From Pelomonas sp046294815 (GTDB taxonomy: Bacteria > Pseudomonadota > Gammaproteobacteria > Burkholderiales > Burkholderiaceae_C): 26,235 nt of DNA. Positions within the stretch are counted from its first letter, which is position 1; the number at the start of each line of letters is the position of its first letter. Shown here piece by piece: positions 19,891 to 26,235 of this stretch. The notes under the pieces were generated by a model. It did no database searches. It saw only the letters and a list, made by a program, of their open reading frames with translations, and was not told the origin of the DNA. The stretch lies in NCBI GenBank assembly GCA_046294815.1, contig JBKBOJ010000046.1, positions 1-26,235 of the forward strand. Reading direction: 5' to 3'. The position numbers and the translations under genes are program-made.

Positions 19891-20576
19891 TCGGCCAGCG
19901 CCTCGGCCCACAGCGCGTAGCCGCGCGGGCCGGGGTGGAAGCCGTCGATGGCCATCAGCGCGGCGGCGTCGCCCCGCATGGCCTGCGGCAGGTCAACCAC
20001 GCGGCGTCCGTCCTGCCCCTGCAGATGACGGACCAGCGCCGCGTTGAACTGCGCCGCCTGCCGGCCGAAGAACCAGCGCAGCGGCTGCGGCAGCAGCGGG
20101 AAGCGGTGCATGGGCGGCGCCGCGCAATGCAAGCTCAGCCGCACGCCAGCCCGTCGGCGGGCCAGCGCGTCGATGGCGTCCAGCGCCGCCAGGGCCTCGG
20201 CGGGCGCCACCTGATCCACCACATCGTTGACGCCCAGCGCGGTGATCAGCACGTCGGCCGGTGCCAGCGCGCTGGCCTGCAACTGGGCGAGCGCCTGCGC
20301 GCTGCGATGGCCGCTGGCGGCCACCAGCTGCCAGCCGACCGGCAGGCCCAGCCGCGCGCTCAGCGCCTGCGCCAGACAGCCGGCCAGTGCCTCGCGCTGA
20401 TGCGCGGCGCCGACACCCGCAGCCGACGAGTCGCCGACGATGAGCACACGCAGCGCGCCGCCGTCCGCCACGCGCTCGCCCGCCGCCTCCGGCAAGCGCA
20501 AGGCGGTCGCCCGCACACGCCGCCCCTGCCAGAGCAGCACCGGGCCAAGCAGCCATTTCGCCAGGATCAGCCGCAC
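19842..20576 (-). CDS. SGNH/GDSL-family esterase, 244 aa
   Basis: A serine hydrolase of the SGNH fold. Block I is LIVGDSSAAGVG with nucleophile S50, block II is the G in AASGH (G89), block III is GVND with N117, and block V is DGFHPGPRGY with D211 and H214. All four are present, so it should be active on esters such as lysophospholipids or acyl-CoA, but the substrate is unknown. A short hydrophobic N-terminus (LILAKWLLGPVLLW) could be a membrane anchor or uncleaved signal. The start is uncertain: GTG 20576 gives MRLILAKWLL, while TTG 20609 lies 2 nt after the stop of the enoyl-CoA isomerase-like gene and would give tight coupling. It is the last gene of the fatty-acid cluster and overlaps the thioesterase gene tail to tail. 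Confidence 0.85.
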   Translation of the reverse strand: MRLILAKWLLGPVLLWQGRRVRATALRLPEAAGERVADGGALRVLIVGDSSAAGVGAAHQREALAGCLAQALSARLGLPVGWQLVAASGHRSAQALAQLQASALAPADVLITALGVNDVVDQVAPAEALAALDAIDALARRRAGVRLSLHCAAPPMHRFPLLPQPLRWFFGRQAAQFNAALVRHLQGQDGRRVVDLPQAMRGDAAALMAIDGFHPGPRGYALWAEALADQVVTGLGLPSRSMAT

Positions 20577-20611
20577 GCCAGGAGCCTGTCGGAGCGGGCT
20601 GGCCGTCAACC

Positions 20612-21376
20612 TCAGTCGAACTTGGAGAAGTCTGGCGCGCGCTTCTGGAAGAAGGCCTGGAAGGCCTCCATGGCCTCGGGGCTGCGCAGGCGGGCGCTGA
20701 AGATCTCGGCCTCGCGCGCGATGGCCGCCTTGACGGCGTCGCGCTGCGGCTCGCGGATGAGCTGCTTGCTCTGCCGCACCGCGCCGGGCGCCAGATGGTT
20801 GAAGCGCTCGGCCACACGGCGCGCATGGTTGAGGACCTCGCTGCCCGGCAGCACGAGGTTGGCGATGCCGCATTCCACGGCCTGCTCGCCGGTGAAGGGG
20901 TCGCCCAGCAGCAGCTTCTCGGCGGCGCGGCGGTTGCCCATCAGCTGCGGCACGATCAGGCTGGACGCGAACTCGGGCACCAGGCCCAGGCCCACGAAAG
21001 GCATGGACAGGCGGGCGTCGTCGGCAACGAACACCAGGTCGCAGTGCAGCAGCAGCGTCGTGCCGATACCGATGGCCGCACCCGTCACGGCCGCCACGAC
21101 CGGCTTGCCACAGTCCACCAGCGCGTGCATGAACTGGAACACCGGCGCATCTTCGCCGCGCGGCGGGCGGCCCATGAAGTCTTCCAGGTCGTTGCCCGAC
21201 GTGAAGATGCCGGGTTGGCCGGTGATCAGCACGGCGCGCACGGCCTTGTCCGCGTCGGCCGCGCGCAGCGCGTCGGCCATCGCCTGGTACATGTCCTGCG
21301 TGATCGCGTTCTTCTTCTCTGGGCGGGCGATCTCGAGGGTCGCGACGCCGTTAACGGTGTAGGTCTTGAGGGTCAT
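20612..21376 (-). CDS. Enoyl-CoA hydratase/isomerase family protein, 254 aa
   Basis: A crotonase-fold protein of the beta-oxidation pathway. Oxyanion-hole segments are SGNDLEDF (60-67) and GAAIGIGTT (99-107). The hydratase glutamate expected in GGG(C)E is missing, because the position reads GIGTT. A glutamate is present at E135 (GLGLVPEFASS), the place used by delta3,delta2-enoyl-CoA isomerases of the ECI2 type. I therefore favour an isomerase that shifts the double bond of unsaturated acyl-CoAs over a hydratase, although hydratase annotation would be common. ATG 21376 starts at the usual MTLKTYTVNG. The gene lies 9 nt after the DUF1569 gene and 2 nt before the earliest SGNH start, all in one direction. 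Confidence 0.88.
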   Translation of the reverse strand: MTLKTYTVNGVATLEIARPEKKNAITQDMYQAMADALRAADADKAVRAVLITGQPGIFTSGNDLEDFMGRPPRGEDAPVFQFMHALVDCGKPVVAAVTGAAIGIGTTLLLHCDLVFVADDARLSMPFVGLGLVPEFASSLIVPQLMGNRRAAEKLLLGDPFTGEQAVECGIANLVLPGSEVLNHARRVAERFNHLAPGAVRQSKQLIREPQRDAVKAAIAREAEIFSARLRSPEAMEAFQAFFQKRAPDFSKFD

Positions 21377-21385
21377 GTGCGTTCC

Positions 21386-21919
21386 TTAGGCCGTGGCCGT
21401 CTTCAAGTGGAACTGCGTCCAGTGATCGGCCAGATGCATCAGATGGGCTCGCTCGTACTGCGGCTTGGTGAGCTCGCCATAGGCGAAATGAGGTCGCAGC
21501 GTACCGCTGAATTGCGCGAACGCGTCCATCGCGTCCAGCAGGCGCTGAGCCGAGGTCTTTAGCGCCTGGGCCGCATCCAGCGCCGGCGCGCCCGGGATAG
21601 GCTCGGCCAGGTCATGGCTCATCTGGCCCTGCGCGTTGAACGCGTCAAATGCCAGCGAGCCCAGCGTCGCGCGGAACCAGCGGCTCTTGAGCAGCGGGTA
21701 GCCCTGCATCGAGTACTCGATGCTCTGCGCCAGGTGCTGCAGCACCTGGCTGATGTTCCAAGGGTTGCCCTGCACGACCCGCTCCCTGAACAGCAGTTCC
21801 AACACGGCCTGCTGGCCGTCGCGCCAGGTCGAGAAGGTCTTGAGCCGGCCACTGCAGCCGGCCAGCGGCGGCGCCGCCAGCAGCACCATCGACGATCTAA
21901 GCAGTTTGCGTCTGTTCAT
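21386..21919 (-). CDS. DUF1569 (DinB-like) protein with secretion signal, 177 aa
   Basis: The N-terminus MNRRKLLRSSMVLLAAPPLA with a following GC is a signal with an RR pair (Tat-like but not canonical) and a lipobox-like LAGC. The body is DUF1569, a DinB-like helical bundle: NPWNISQVLQHLAQSIEYSM with its conserved QVL.H..QSIEYS motif, GYPLLKSRWFRATLG, MSHDLAEPIPGAP, and PHFAYGELTKPQYERAHLMH with the closing LADH. Family histidines (HLAQS, HFAYG, HLMHLADH) could bind a metal. No function is established. ATG 21919 starts the signal. It sits inside the fatty-acid cluster between thiolase and the isomerase-like gene, but a link to lipid metabolism is only suggested by position. Confidence 0.8.
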   Translation of the reverse strand: MNRRKLLRSSMVLLAAPPLAGCSGRLKTFSTWRDGQQAVLELLFRERVVQGNPWNISQVLQHLAQSIEYSMQGYPLLKSRWFRATLGSLAFDAFNAQGQMSHDLAEPIPGAPALDAAQALKTSAQRLLDAMDAFAQFSGTLRPHFAYGELTKPQYERAHLMHLADHWTQFHLKTATA

Positions 21920-22012
21920 GAAAGGCCACTCCTGCCCGCAAGCACGCCTGCGTTGTCGACGACTCGCTTGCCCAGCGGCCCTCACCGATCTCGCTCCGCC
22001 AGGCCGTGGCGC

Positions 22013-22050
22013 GCGGCCCCCGTGAGGGGCCGGCGACTCCGGCAGGGGAT
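22013..22050 (-). repeat. REP-like double hairpin, copy 2
   Basis: GGCCCC-CGTGA-GGGGCC (22015-22031) is followed by CCGG-CGACT-CCGG (22030-22042) and AGGGGATGG. This is the same layout and largely the same bases as the reverse complement of the repeat at 17525-17563. It lies 3 nt beyond the thiolase stop and may terminate or process the transcript between the thiolase and DUF1569 genes. Confidence 0.55.
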
Positions 22051-22053
22051 GGG

Positions 22054-23268
22054 TCAAATCCGCTCGAAGATGCCCGCCGCACCCTGGCCGGCGCCAACGC
22101 ACATGGTCACCATGCCGTACTTGCCACCGGTGCGGCGCAGGCCGTGGATGACCGAGGCCGCGCGGATGGCGCCGGTGGCGCCCAGCGGGTGGCCCAGCGC
22201 GATGGCGCCGCCATTCGGGTTGACCTTGGCGCGGTCCAGTTCGATGCCCTTGCTGTCCAGGTCGTTCAGCACGGCCAGGCTCTGCGCAGCGAAGGCCTCG
22301 TTCAGCTCGACCCAATCCAAATCCTTGGCGGACAGGCCGGCCATCTTCAGCGCGGCCGGAATGGCCTCGATGGGGCCGATGCCCATGATCTCCGGTGGCA
22401 CGCCGCGCACGGCGAAGGACACGAAGCGGGCCAACGGCGTCAGGTTGTAGCGCTTCAGCGCTGCCTCGCTGACGAGGATCAGGCCGCCCGAGCCATCGGA
22501 GGTCTGCGAGCTGTTGCCGGCGGTCACGCTGCCCTTGGCGGCGAACACGGGCTTCAACTTGGCCAGGCTCTCCAGCGAGGTGTCGGGGCGGGCGCCTTCG
22601 TCGAGCTTGACGGTGCGGGTCTTGACGTTGACCGTGCCGTCCGCGAGGTTGGGTGTGCGCTCGATGACGTCGAAGGGCGTGATCTCGGCATCGAAGTGGC
22701 CCGCTTGCATGGCGGCGATGGCGCGCTGATGGGACTGCAGCGCAAACGCGTCCTGCGCCTCGCGGCTGATCTTCCACTGCGCAGCGACCTTCTCGGCCGT
22801 CAGGCCCATGCCGTAGGCGATGCCGATGTTCTCGTCACGCTCGAAGATCATGGGCGACAGGCTGGGCTTGTTGCCGCCCATCGGGATCATGGACATGCTC
22901 TCGACGCCACCGGCAAACATCACATCGGCCTCGCCAACGCGGATGCGGTCGGCCGCCATCTGCACGGCGGTGATGCCGGACGCGCAGTAGCGGTTGATCG
23001 TCACGCCGCCCACCGTCGGTCCGAAGCCGGCCAGCACCGAGGCGACGCGGGCGATGTTCATGCCCTGCTCGGCCTCCGGGAAGGAGCAGCCGACGATGGC
23101 GTCCTCGATCGCCTGGGCCTCCAGGCCGGGGACTTGCGCGAGGGCCGCCTGCATGACCTTGACGAGCATCTCGTCGGGGCGGGTGTTCTTGAAGTAGCCC
23201 CGGCCGCTCTTGCCGATGGGCAGACGGGTGGCGGCGACGATGTAGGCGTCTTGAACTTGCTTGCTCAT
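22054..23268 (-). CDS. fadA: Acetyl-CoA acyltransferase (thiolase), 404 aa
   Basis: The enzyme cleaves 3-ketoacyl-CoA with CoA to acetyl-CoA and a shortened acyl-CoA, the last step of beta-oxidation. The nucleophile is C95 (NRYCASGITAV). The catalytic H360 lies in GGAIALGHPLGATGA and the second cysteine C390 in TMCVGAGQGAA. NEAFAAQS is also present. Length is normal and all motifs are intact. ATG 23268 overlaps the stop of the DUF4442 gene in an ATGA, so translation is coupled. Together with the upstream dehydrogenase/hydratase it makes a classical fatty-acid oxidation pair. It could equally act as an acetoacetyl-CoA thiolase, but the context favours degradation. Confidence 0.95.
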   Translation of the reverse strand: MSKQVQDAYIVAATRLPIGKSGRGYFKNTRPDEMLVKVMQAALAQVPGLEAQAIEDAIVGCSFPEAEQGMNIARVASVLAGFGPTVGGVTINRYCASGITAVQMAADRIRVGEADVMFAGGVESMSMIPMGGNKPSLSPMIFERDENIGIAYGMGLTAEKVAAQWKISREAQDAFALQSHQRAIAAMQAGHFDAEITPFDVIERTPNLADGTVNVKTRTVKLDEGARPDTSLESLAKLKPVFAAKGSVTAGNSSQTSDGSGGLILVSEAALKRYNLTPLARFVSFAVRGVPPEIMGIGPIEAIPAALKMAGLSAKDLDWVELNEAFAAQSLAVLNDLDSKGIELDRAKVNPNGGAIALGHPLGATGAIRAASVIHGLRRTGGKYGMVTMCVGAGQGAAGIFERI

Positions 23269-23828
23269 GGTCTTTCCTTGGTCGGTTGGGGACGGCGCGA
23301 CGCGCGGGCACGCGCTGCGGTCTGTCCCGCAAGGTCTTGGGATTGGGGCTTTTCCTTGGGCACCCAGGCCCAGACAAATTCACACTGGATCGGCTCGATG
23401 CCGGCTTCGTCGGTGACCGTCACGGCCACCTTCACTTCACCCTTGGTCTGCGACGCGAGCAATGCACGCTGCTCGGCGCTCAGATGCGCCTCGGCGCGCA
23501 GGGCTCCCGTCGCACGCTTCTTGAACGCGACGCTGAGGCTCTTGCACAGCGGCAGGCAGTCATCCCGCACGTTCATGCCGACGACCATGCCGGTGGCTGT
23601 TTCAGCCACCAGCGTCATCGCTGCCGCATGAACACCCTTGATGTGGTTCTGCACCGCGCGCTTGTTGGCGATGCGGATCTCGCTGCGCTCGGGCGTGAGC
23701 GCGACGAAATCCAGCCCCGCCGTGCCCGTCAGCGGCACGGCGCGACGCAACGCAAAGTTGCGCGCAGGCCCGCGCAGCGCGGACGGCAGGCCGTCCAGCT
23801 TGGCGAGGGTGCGCTGAAGCCGGTTCAC
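23265..23828 (-). CDS. DUF4442 hotdog-fold protein, 187 aa
   Basis: A putative thioesterase-like hotdog protein of the DUF4442 family. It carries RNFALRRAVPLTGTAGLDFV, IRIANKRAVQNHIKGVHAAA with MTLVAETATG (the central helix with a conserved N and H), and LSVAFKKRATGALRAEAHLS. No enzymatic activity has been firmly assigned to the family. The C-terminal 25 residues are basic and proline-rich (ASRRPQPTKERP). The start is GTG 23828, since the nearby ATG at 23833 leads at once to a stop. AGGT lies about 10 nt upstream. It sits 10 nt after the dehydrogenase/hydratase gene and overlaps the thiolase ATG, so it is embedded in the beta-oxidation operon, where it may remove stalled acyl-CoAs (inference). 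Confidence 0.85.
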   Translation of the reverse strand: MNRLQRTLAKLDGLPSALRGPARNFALRRAVPLTGTAGLDFVALTPERSEIRIANKRAVQNHIKGVHAAAMTLVAETATGMVVGMNVRDDCLPLCKSLSVAFKKRATGALRAEAHLSAEQRALLASQTKGEVKVAVTVTDEAGIEPIQCEFVWAWVPKEKPQSQDLAGQTAARARASRRPQPTKERP

Positions 23829-23838
23829 GACATCAACC

Positions 23839-26235
23839 TCAGTTGCGCACAGGCTTGCCGGTCTGCAGCATGCCCATGATGCGCTCCTGCGTCTTGGGGT
23901 TGTCCAGCAGCGCGCAGAAGTGCTTGCGCTCCAGCGCCATCAGATACTCCTCCGTCACCAGCGAGCCGGCCTCGACCTCGCCGCCGCAGACCACGTCGGC
24001 GATCGCCGCGGCCAGGTGGTAGTCGTGCGCGCTGACAAAGCCGCCGTCACGCATGTTGGCGACCTGGCCCTTGATCGTCGCAATGCCACTGCGGCCGGCG
24101 ACCGGGAACACGGCCTTGTGCGGCGGGCGGTAGCCGGCCTCGGCCATGCCCTTGACGGTGGCGGTGGCCACGTGCAGCAGTTCGTCCTTGTGCGGCACGA
24201 TGATGTCGGACTCCAGCAGGAAGCCGTTCTTGCGGGCCTCGTGGGCGCTGGTCGCGACCTTGGCCGTCGCGGCGGTCAGGAAGCCGTCCTTCAGGAAGCT
24301 CAGGATATCCGCGCCGGCATTGCCGGCCGCGGCCATCTCGGCGGCGCGACGCGCGATGTAGGTCAGGCCGCCAGCGCCGGGCACCAGGCCCACGCCCACT
24401 TCCACCAGGCCCACATAGCTTTCCACATGCGCCACGCGGCGCGCGCAGTGGATGGCGAGCTCGCAGCCGCCGCCCAGTGCCAGCCCGCGCATCGCGGCCA
24501 CCACCGGCACCTGCGCATAGCGAATGCGCAGCATCGCGTCCTGCAGCTTCTTCTCTTCCGGAGCAATGCCCTTGCTGCCCATCTTCATGAAGACGGGCAT
24601 CAGGGACTCCAGGTTGGCGCCGGCGGAGAACACGTCGTCGGGGCTCCAGATGACCAGGCCCTTGTAGCCGCCCTCGGCGATCTCGACGGCCTTGAGCAGA
24701 CCCTCGGTGACGGCCGGGCTGATCAGGTGCAGCTTGGCGGTGATGGACGCGATGACGACCTCGCCGTCCAGCGTCCAGACGCGGATCTCGTCGTTCTTGA
24801 ACAGCTCGGTGCCACTCTTCAGCGGATCGGCCGCGCCGGTGCCGAACAGGCTCTCGCGGAAAGCCTGGCGCTGGTAGACGGGCAGGTCGCTGCGCGGCTT
24901 GAACTTGCCTTCCGCGGCGCTCCACGAGCCCTCGGGCGTGTGCACGCCGCCGGCCTCGGCCACCGGCCCCTCGGTCACCCAGGCGGGCAGCGGGGCGCTG
25001 CACAGTGCCTTGCCATCGGCAATGTCGGCGGCGATCCACTCGGCCACCTGCTTCCAGCCGGCGGCCTGCCACAGCTCGAACGGGCCCTGCTGCGAACCGA
25101 AGCCCCAGCGCATCGCGAAGTCGATCTCGCGGGCCGTGTCGGCGACGGTGGCCAGGTGCACGGCGCAGTAGTGGAAGCTGTCACGCAGGATGGCCCACAG
25201 GAACTGGGCCTGCGGGTTGGTCGATTCGCGCAGCAGCTTCAGGCGTTCGGCCGGGGCCTTCTTGAGCATGCGGGCAACGATCTCATCGGCTTTCTTGCCG
25301 GCAGCGACGTACTCGCCAGTGGCGAAGTCCAGCCGCAGGATGTCCTTGCCGACCTTTTTGTAGAAGCCCGCGCCGGTCTTTTGACCGAGCGCCCCCTTCT
25401 CGATCAGGCCGGCCAACACCTTCGGGGTTGCATAGGTGCTGTAAAACGGGTCGTCCTTCAGGTTGTCCTGCATGGTCTTGACGACGTGGGCCATGGTGTC
25501 CAGGCCCACCACGTCGGCGGTGCGGAAGGTGCCCGAGCTGGCGCGGCCCAGCTTCTTGCCGGTCAGGTCATCGACCACATCCACGGTCAGGCCGAACTTC
25601 TCCGCCTCGATCATCGTGGCCATCATGCCGGCGATGCCGACGCGGTTGGCGACGAAGTTGGGCGTGTCGTGAGCGCGCACGACGCTCTTGCCCAGCGATG
25701 TGGTGACGAAGGCTTCGAGCTGGTCGAGGATCTCGGGCTTGGTCGTGGGCGTGTTGATCAGCTCCACCAGCGCCATGTAGCGCGGCGGGTTGAAGAAGTG
25801 GATGCCGCAGAAGCGCGGCTTGATTTCCTCGGGCAGCACCTCGCTGAGCTTGGTGATGGACAGGCCCGAGGTGTTGCTGGCGACGATGGCGTGCGGCGCG
25901 ACGAACGGCGCGATCTTGGTGTAGAGGTCCAGCTTCCAGTCCATGCGCTCGGCGATGGCCTCGATGACGAGGTCGCAACCCTTGAGCAGTTCCAGATGCT
26001 CCTCGTAGTTGGCCGGCTGGATCAGCGCGGCCTCGGCGGCGTCACCCAGCGGCGCGGGCTTGAGCTTCTTCAGGCCCTCGACCGCCTTGGTGACGATGCC
26101 GTTCTTCGGGCCTTCCTTGGCGGGCAGGTCGAACAGCACGACCGGCACCTTGCAGTTGACGAGGTGGGCGGCGATCTGCGCGCCCATCACGCCGGCGCCG
26201 AGCACGGCGACCTTGCGGACTTGGAATCGACTCAT
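23839..26235 (-). CDS. FadN-type 3-hydroxyacyl-CoA dehydrogenase/enoyl-CoA hydratase, 798 aa
   Basis: A fused beta-oxidation enzyme that hydrates enoyl-CoA and oxidises the resulting 3-hydroxyacyl-CoA with NAD+. The dehydrogenase is N-terminal: GAGVMGAQIA (13-22) binds NAD, and NTSG (121-124) and H146 (GIHFFNPPRY) are catalytic. The crotonase domain is C-terminal, with E592 (LGGGCELAIHC) and E612 (LVEVGVGLVPGAGG). This domain order is that of FadN, the reverse of E. coli FadB, where the hydratase comes first. Both active sites are complete. The ATG is the last three bases of the window, so the coding region is whole but its promoter is outside. It is the first visible gene of the fatty-acid operon. 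Confidence 0.94.
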   Translation of the reverse strand: MSRFQVRKVAVLGAGVMGAQIAAHLVNCKVPVVLFDLPAKEGPKNGIVTKAVEGLKKLKPAPLGDAAEAALIQPANYEEHLELLKGCDLVIEAIAERMDWKLDLYTKIAPFVAPHAIVASNTSGLSITKLSEVLPEEIKPRFCGIHFFNPPRYMALVELINTPTTKPEILDQLEAFVTTSLGKSVVRAHDTPNFVANRVGIAGMMATMIEAEKFGLTVDVVDDLTGKKLGRASSGTFRTADVVGLDTMAHVVKTMQDNLKDDPFYSTYATPKVLAGLIEKGALGQKTGAGFYKKVGKDILRLDFATGEYVAAGKKADEIVARMLKKAPAERLKLLRESTNPQAQFLWAILRDSFHYCAVHLATVADTAREIDFAMRWGFGSQQGPFELWQAAGWKQVAEWIAADIADGKALCSAPLPAWVTEGPVAEAGGVHTPEGSWSAAEGKFKPRSDLPVYQRQAFRESLFGTGAADPLKSGTELFKNDEIRVWTLDGEVVIASITAKLHLISPAVTEGLLKAVEIAEGGYKGLVIWSPDDVFSAGANLESLMPVFMKMGSKGIAPEEKKLQDAMLRIRYAQVPVVAAMRGLALGGGCELAIHCARRVAHVESYVGLVEVGVGLVPGAGGLTYIARRAAEMAAAGNAGADILSFLKDGFLTAATAKVATSAHEARKNGFLLESDIIVPHKDELLHVATATVKGMAEAGYRPPHKAVFPVAGRSGIATIKGQVANMRDGGFVSAHDYHLAAAIADVVCGGEVEAGSLVTEEYLMALERKHFCALLDNPKTQERIMGMLQTGKPVRN

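Noticed and set aside
19368..21362. 664-codon plus-strand frame over the thioesterase, esterase and isomerase-like genes
   Set aside because: It is a GC-rich shadow of three genes with intact catalytic motifs.
22006..23631. 541-codon plus-strand frame opposite thiolase
   Set aside because: Antisense to the thiolase gene with all active-site residues in place. Composition is that of a shadow frame.
1..26235. CRISPR arrays, tRNA or rRNA genes
   Set aside because: No regularly spaced direct repeats, tRNA cloverleaf-like segments with conserved TTCRANY/CCA ends, or rRNA-like stretches were seen on reading.

Overview
The window reads as a high-GC betaproteobacterial chromosome, most likely Burkholderiales (Rubrivivax/Roseateles/Leptothrix-like). 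This rests on strongly GC-rich codon use, the order ttcA - DUF4136 lipoprotein - glmU, a FadN-type beta-oxidation operon and a RAYT-like protein. The taxonomic placement is inference. No rRNA, tRNA or CRISPR array was seen.

Region A (1-5283) is an accessory, mosaic segment. It holds an IS110-family transposase gene (147-1496), a stub of an IS3-family transposase pressed against its end, and two mutually similar XRE-type regulators flanking a frameshifted BPSL0761-like gene. After these come three small overlapping genes of unknown function, a truncated coding remnant, and a full-length but divergent ttcA on the minus strand. A short mosaic junction (5079-5283) contains direct repeats and then a broken copy of ttcA. 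Base and codon use is less GC-biased than in the rest of the window.

Region B (5284-26235) is chromosomal backbone. It begins with the native ttcA cut exactly inside its ATP-binding PP-loop. It continues with a DUF4136 lipoprotein, glmU, a small hypothetical gene, a phytanoyl-CoA dioxygenase-like gene, an SRPBCC membrane protein, two tandem paralogous lipoproteins, a DUF4386 membrane protein, a class A penicillin-binding protein, and a small secreted protein. Next are a RAYT-family protein whose catalytic residues are replaced, a small hypothetical gene, a UPF0149/YecA protein, a small membrane protein and an Atm1-type ABC exporter. The segment ends with an acyl-CoA thioesterase.

The right end (19842-26235) is a minus-strand fatty-acid gene cluster. 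It is read in this order: fused 3-hydroxyacyl-CoA dehydrogenase/enoyl-CoA hydratase, DUF4442 hotdog protein, thiolase, a hairpin repeat, DUF1569 protein, enoyl-CoA isomerase-like protein, SGNH esterase. The dehydrogenase/hydratase and thiolase supply most of the beta-oxidation cycle. The isomerase-like protein would handle unsaturated substrates, and the esterase and hotdog proteins could release or hydrolyse acyl groups.

The items most worth a second look are the disrupted-plus-replacement ttcA arrangement with an altered PP-loop, the RAYT protein that lost its catalytic residues but kept a DNA-binding tail and has a perfect palindrome at its promoter, the hairpin that buries the start codon of an XRE regulator, and the uncharacterised small-gene cassette at 2862-3866.
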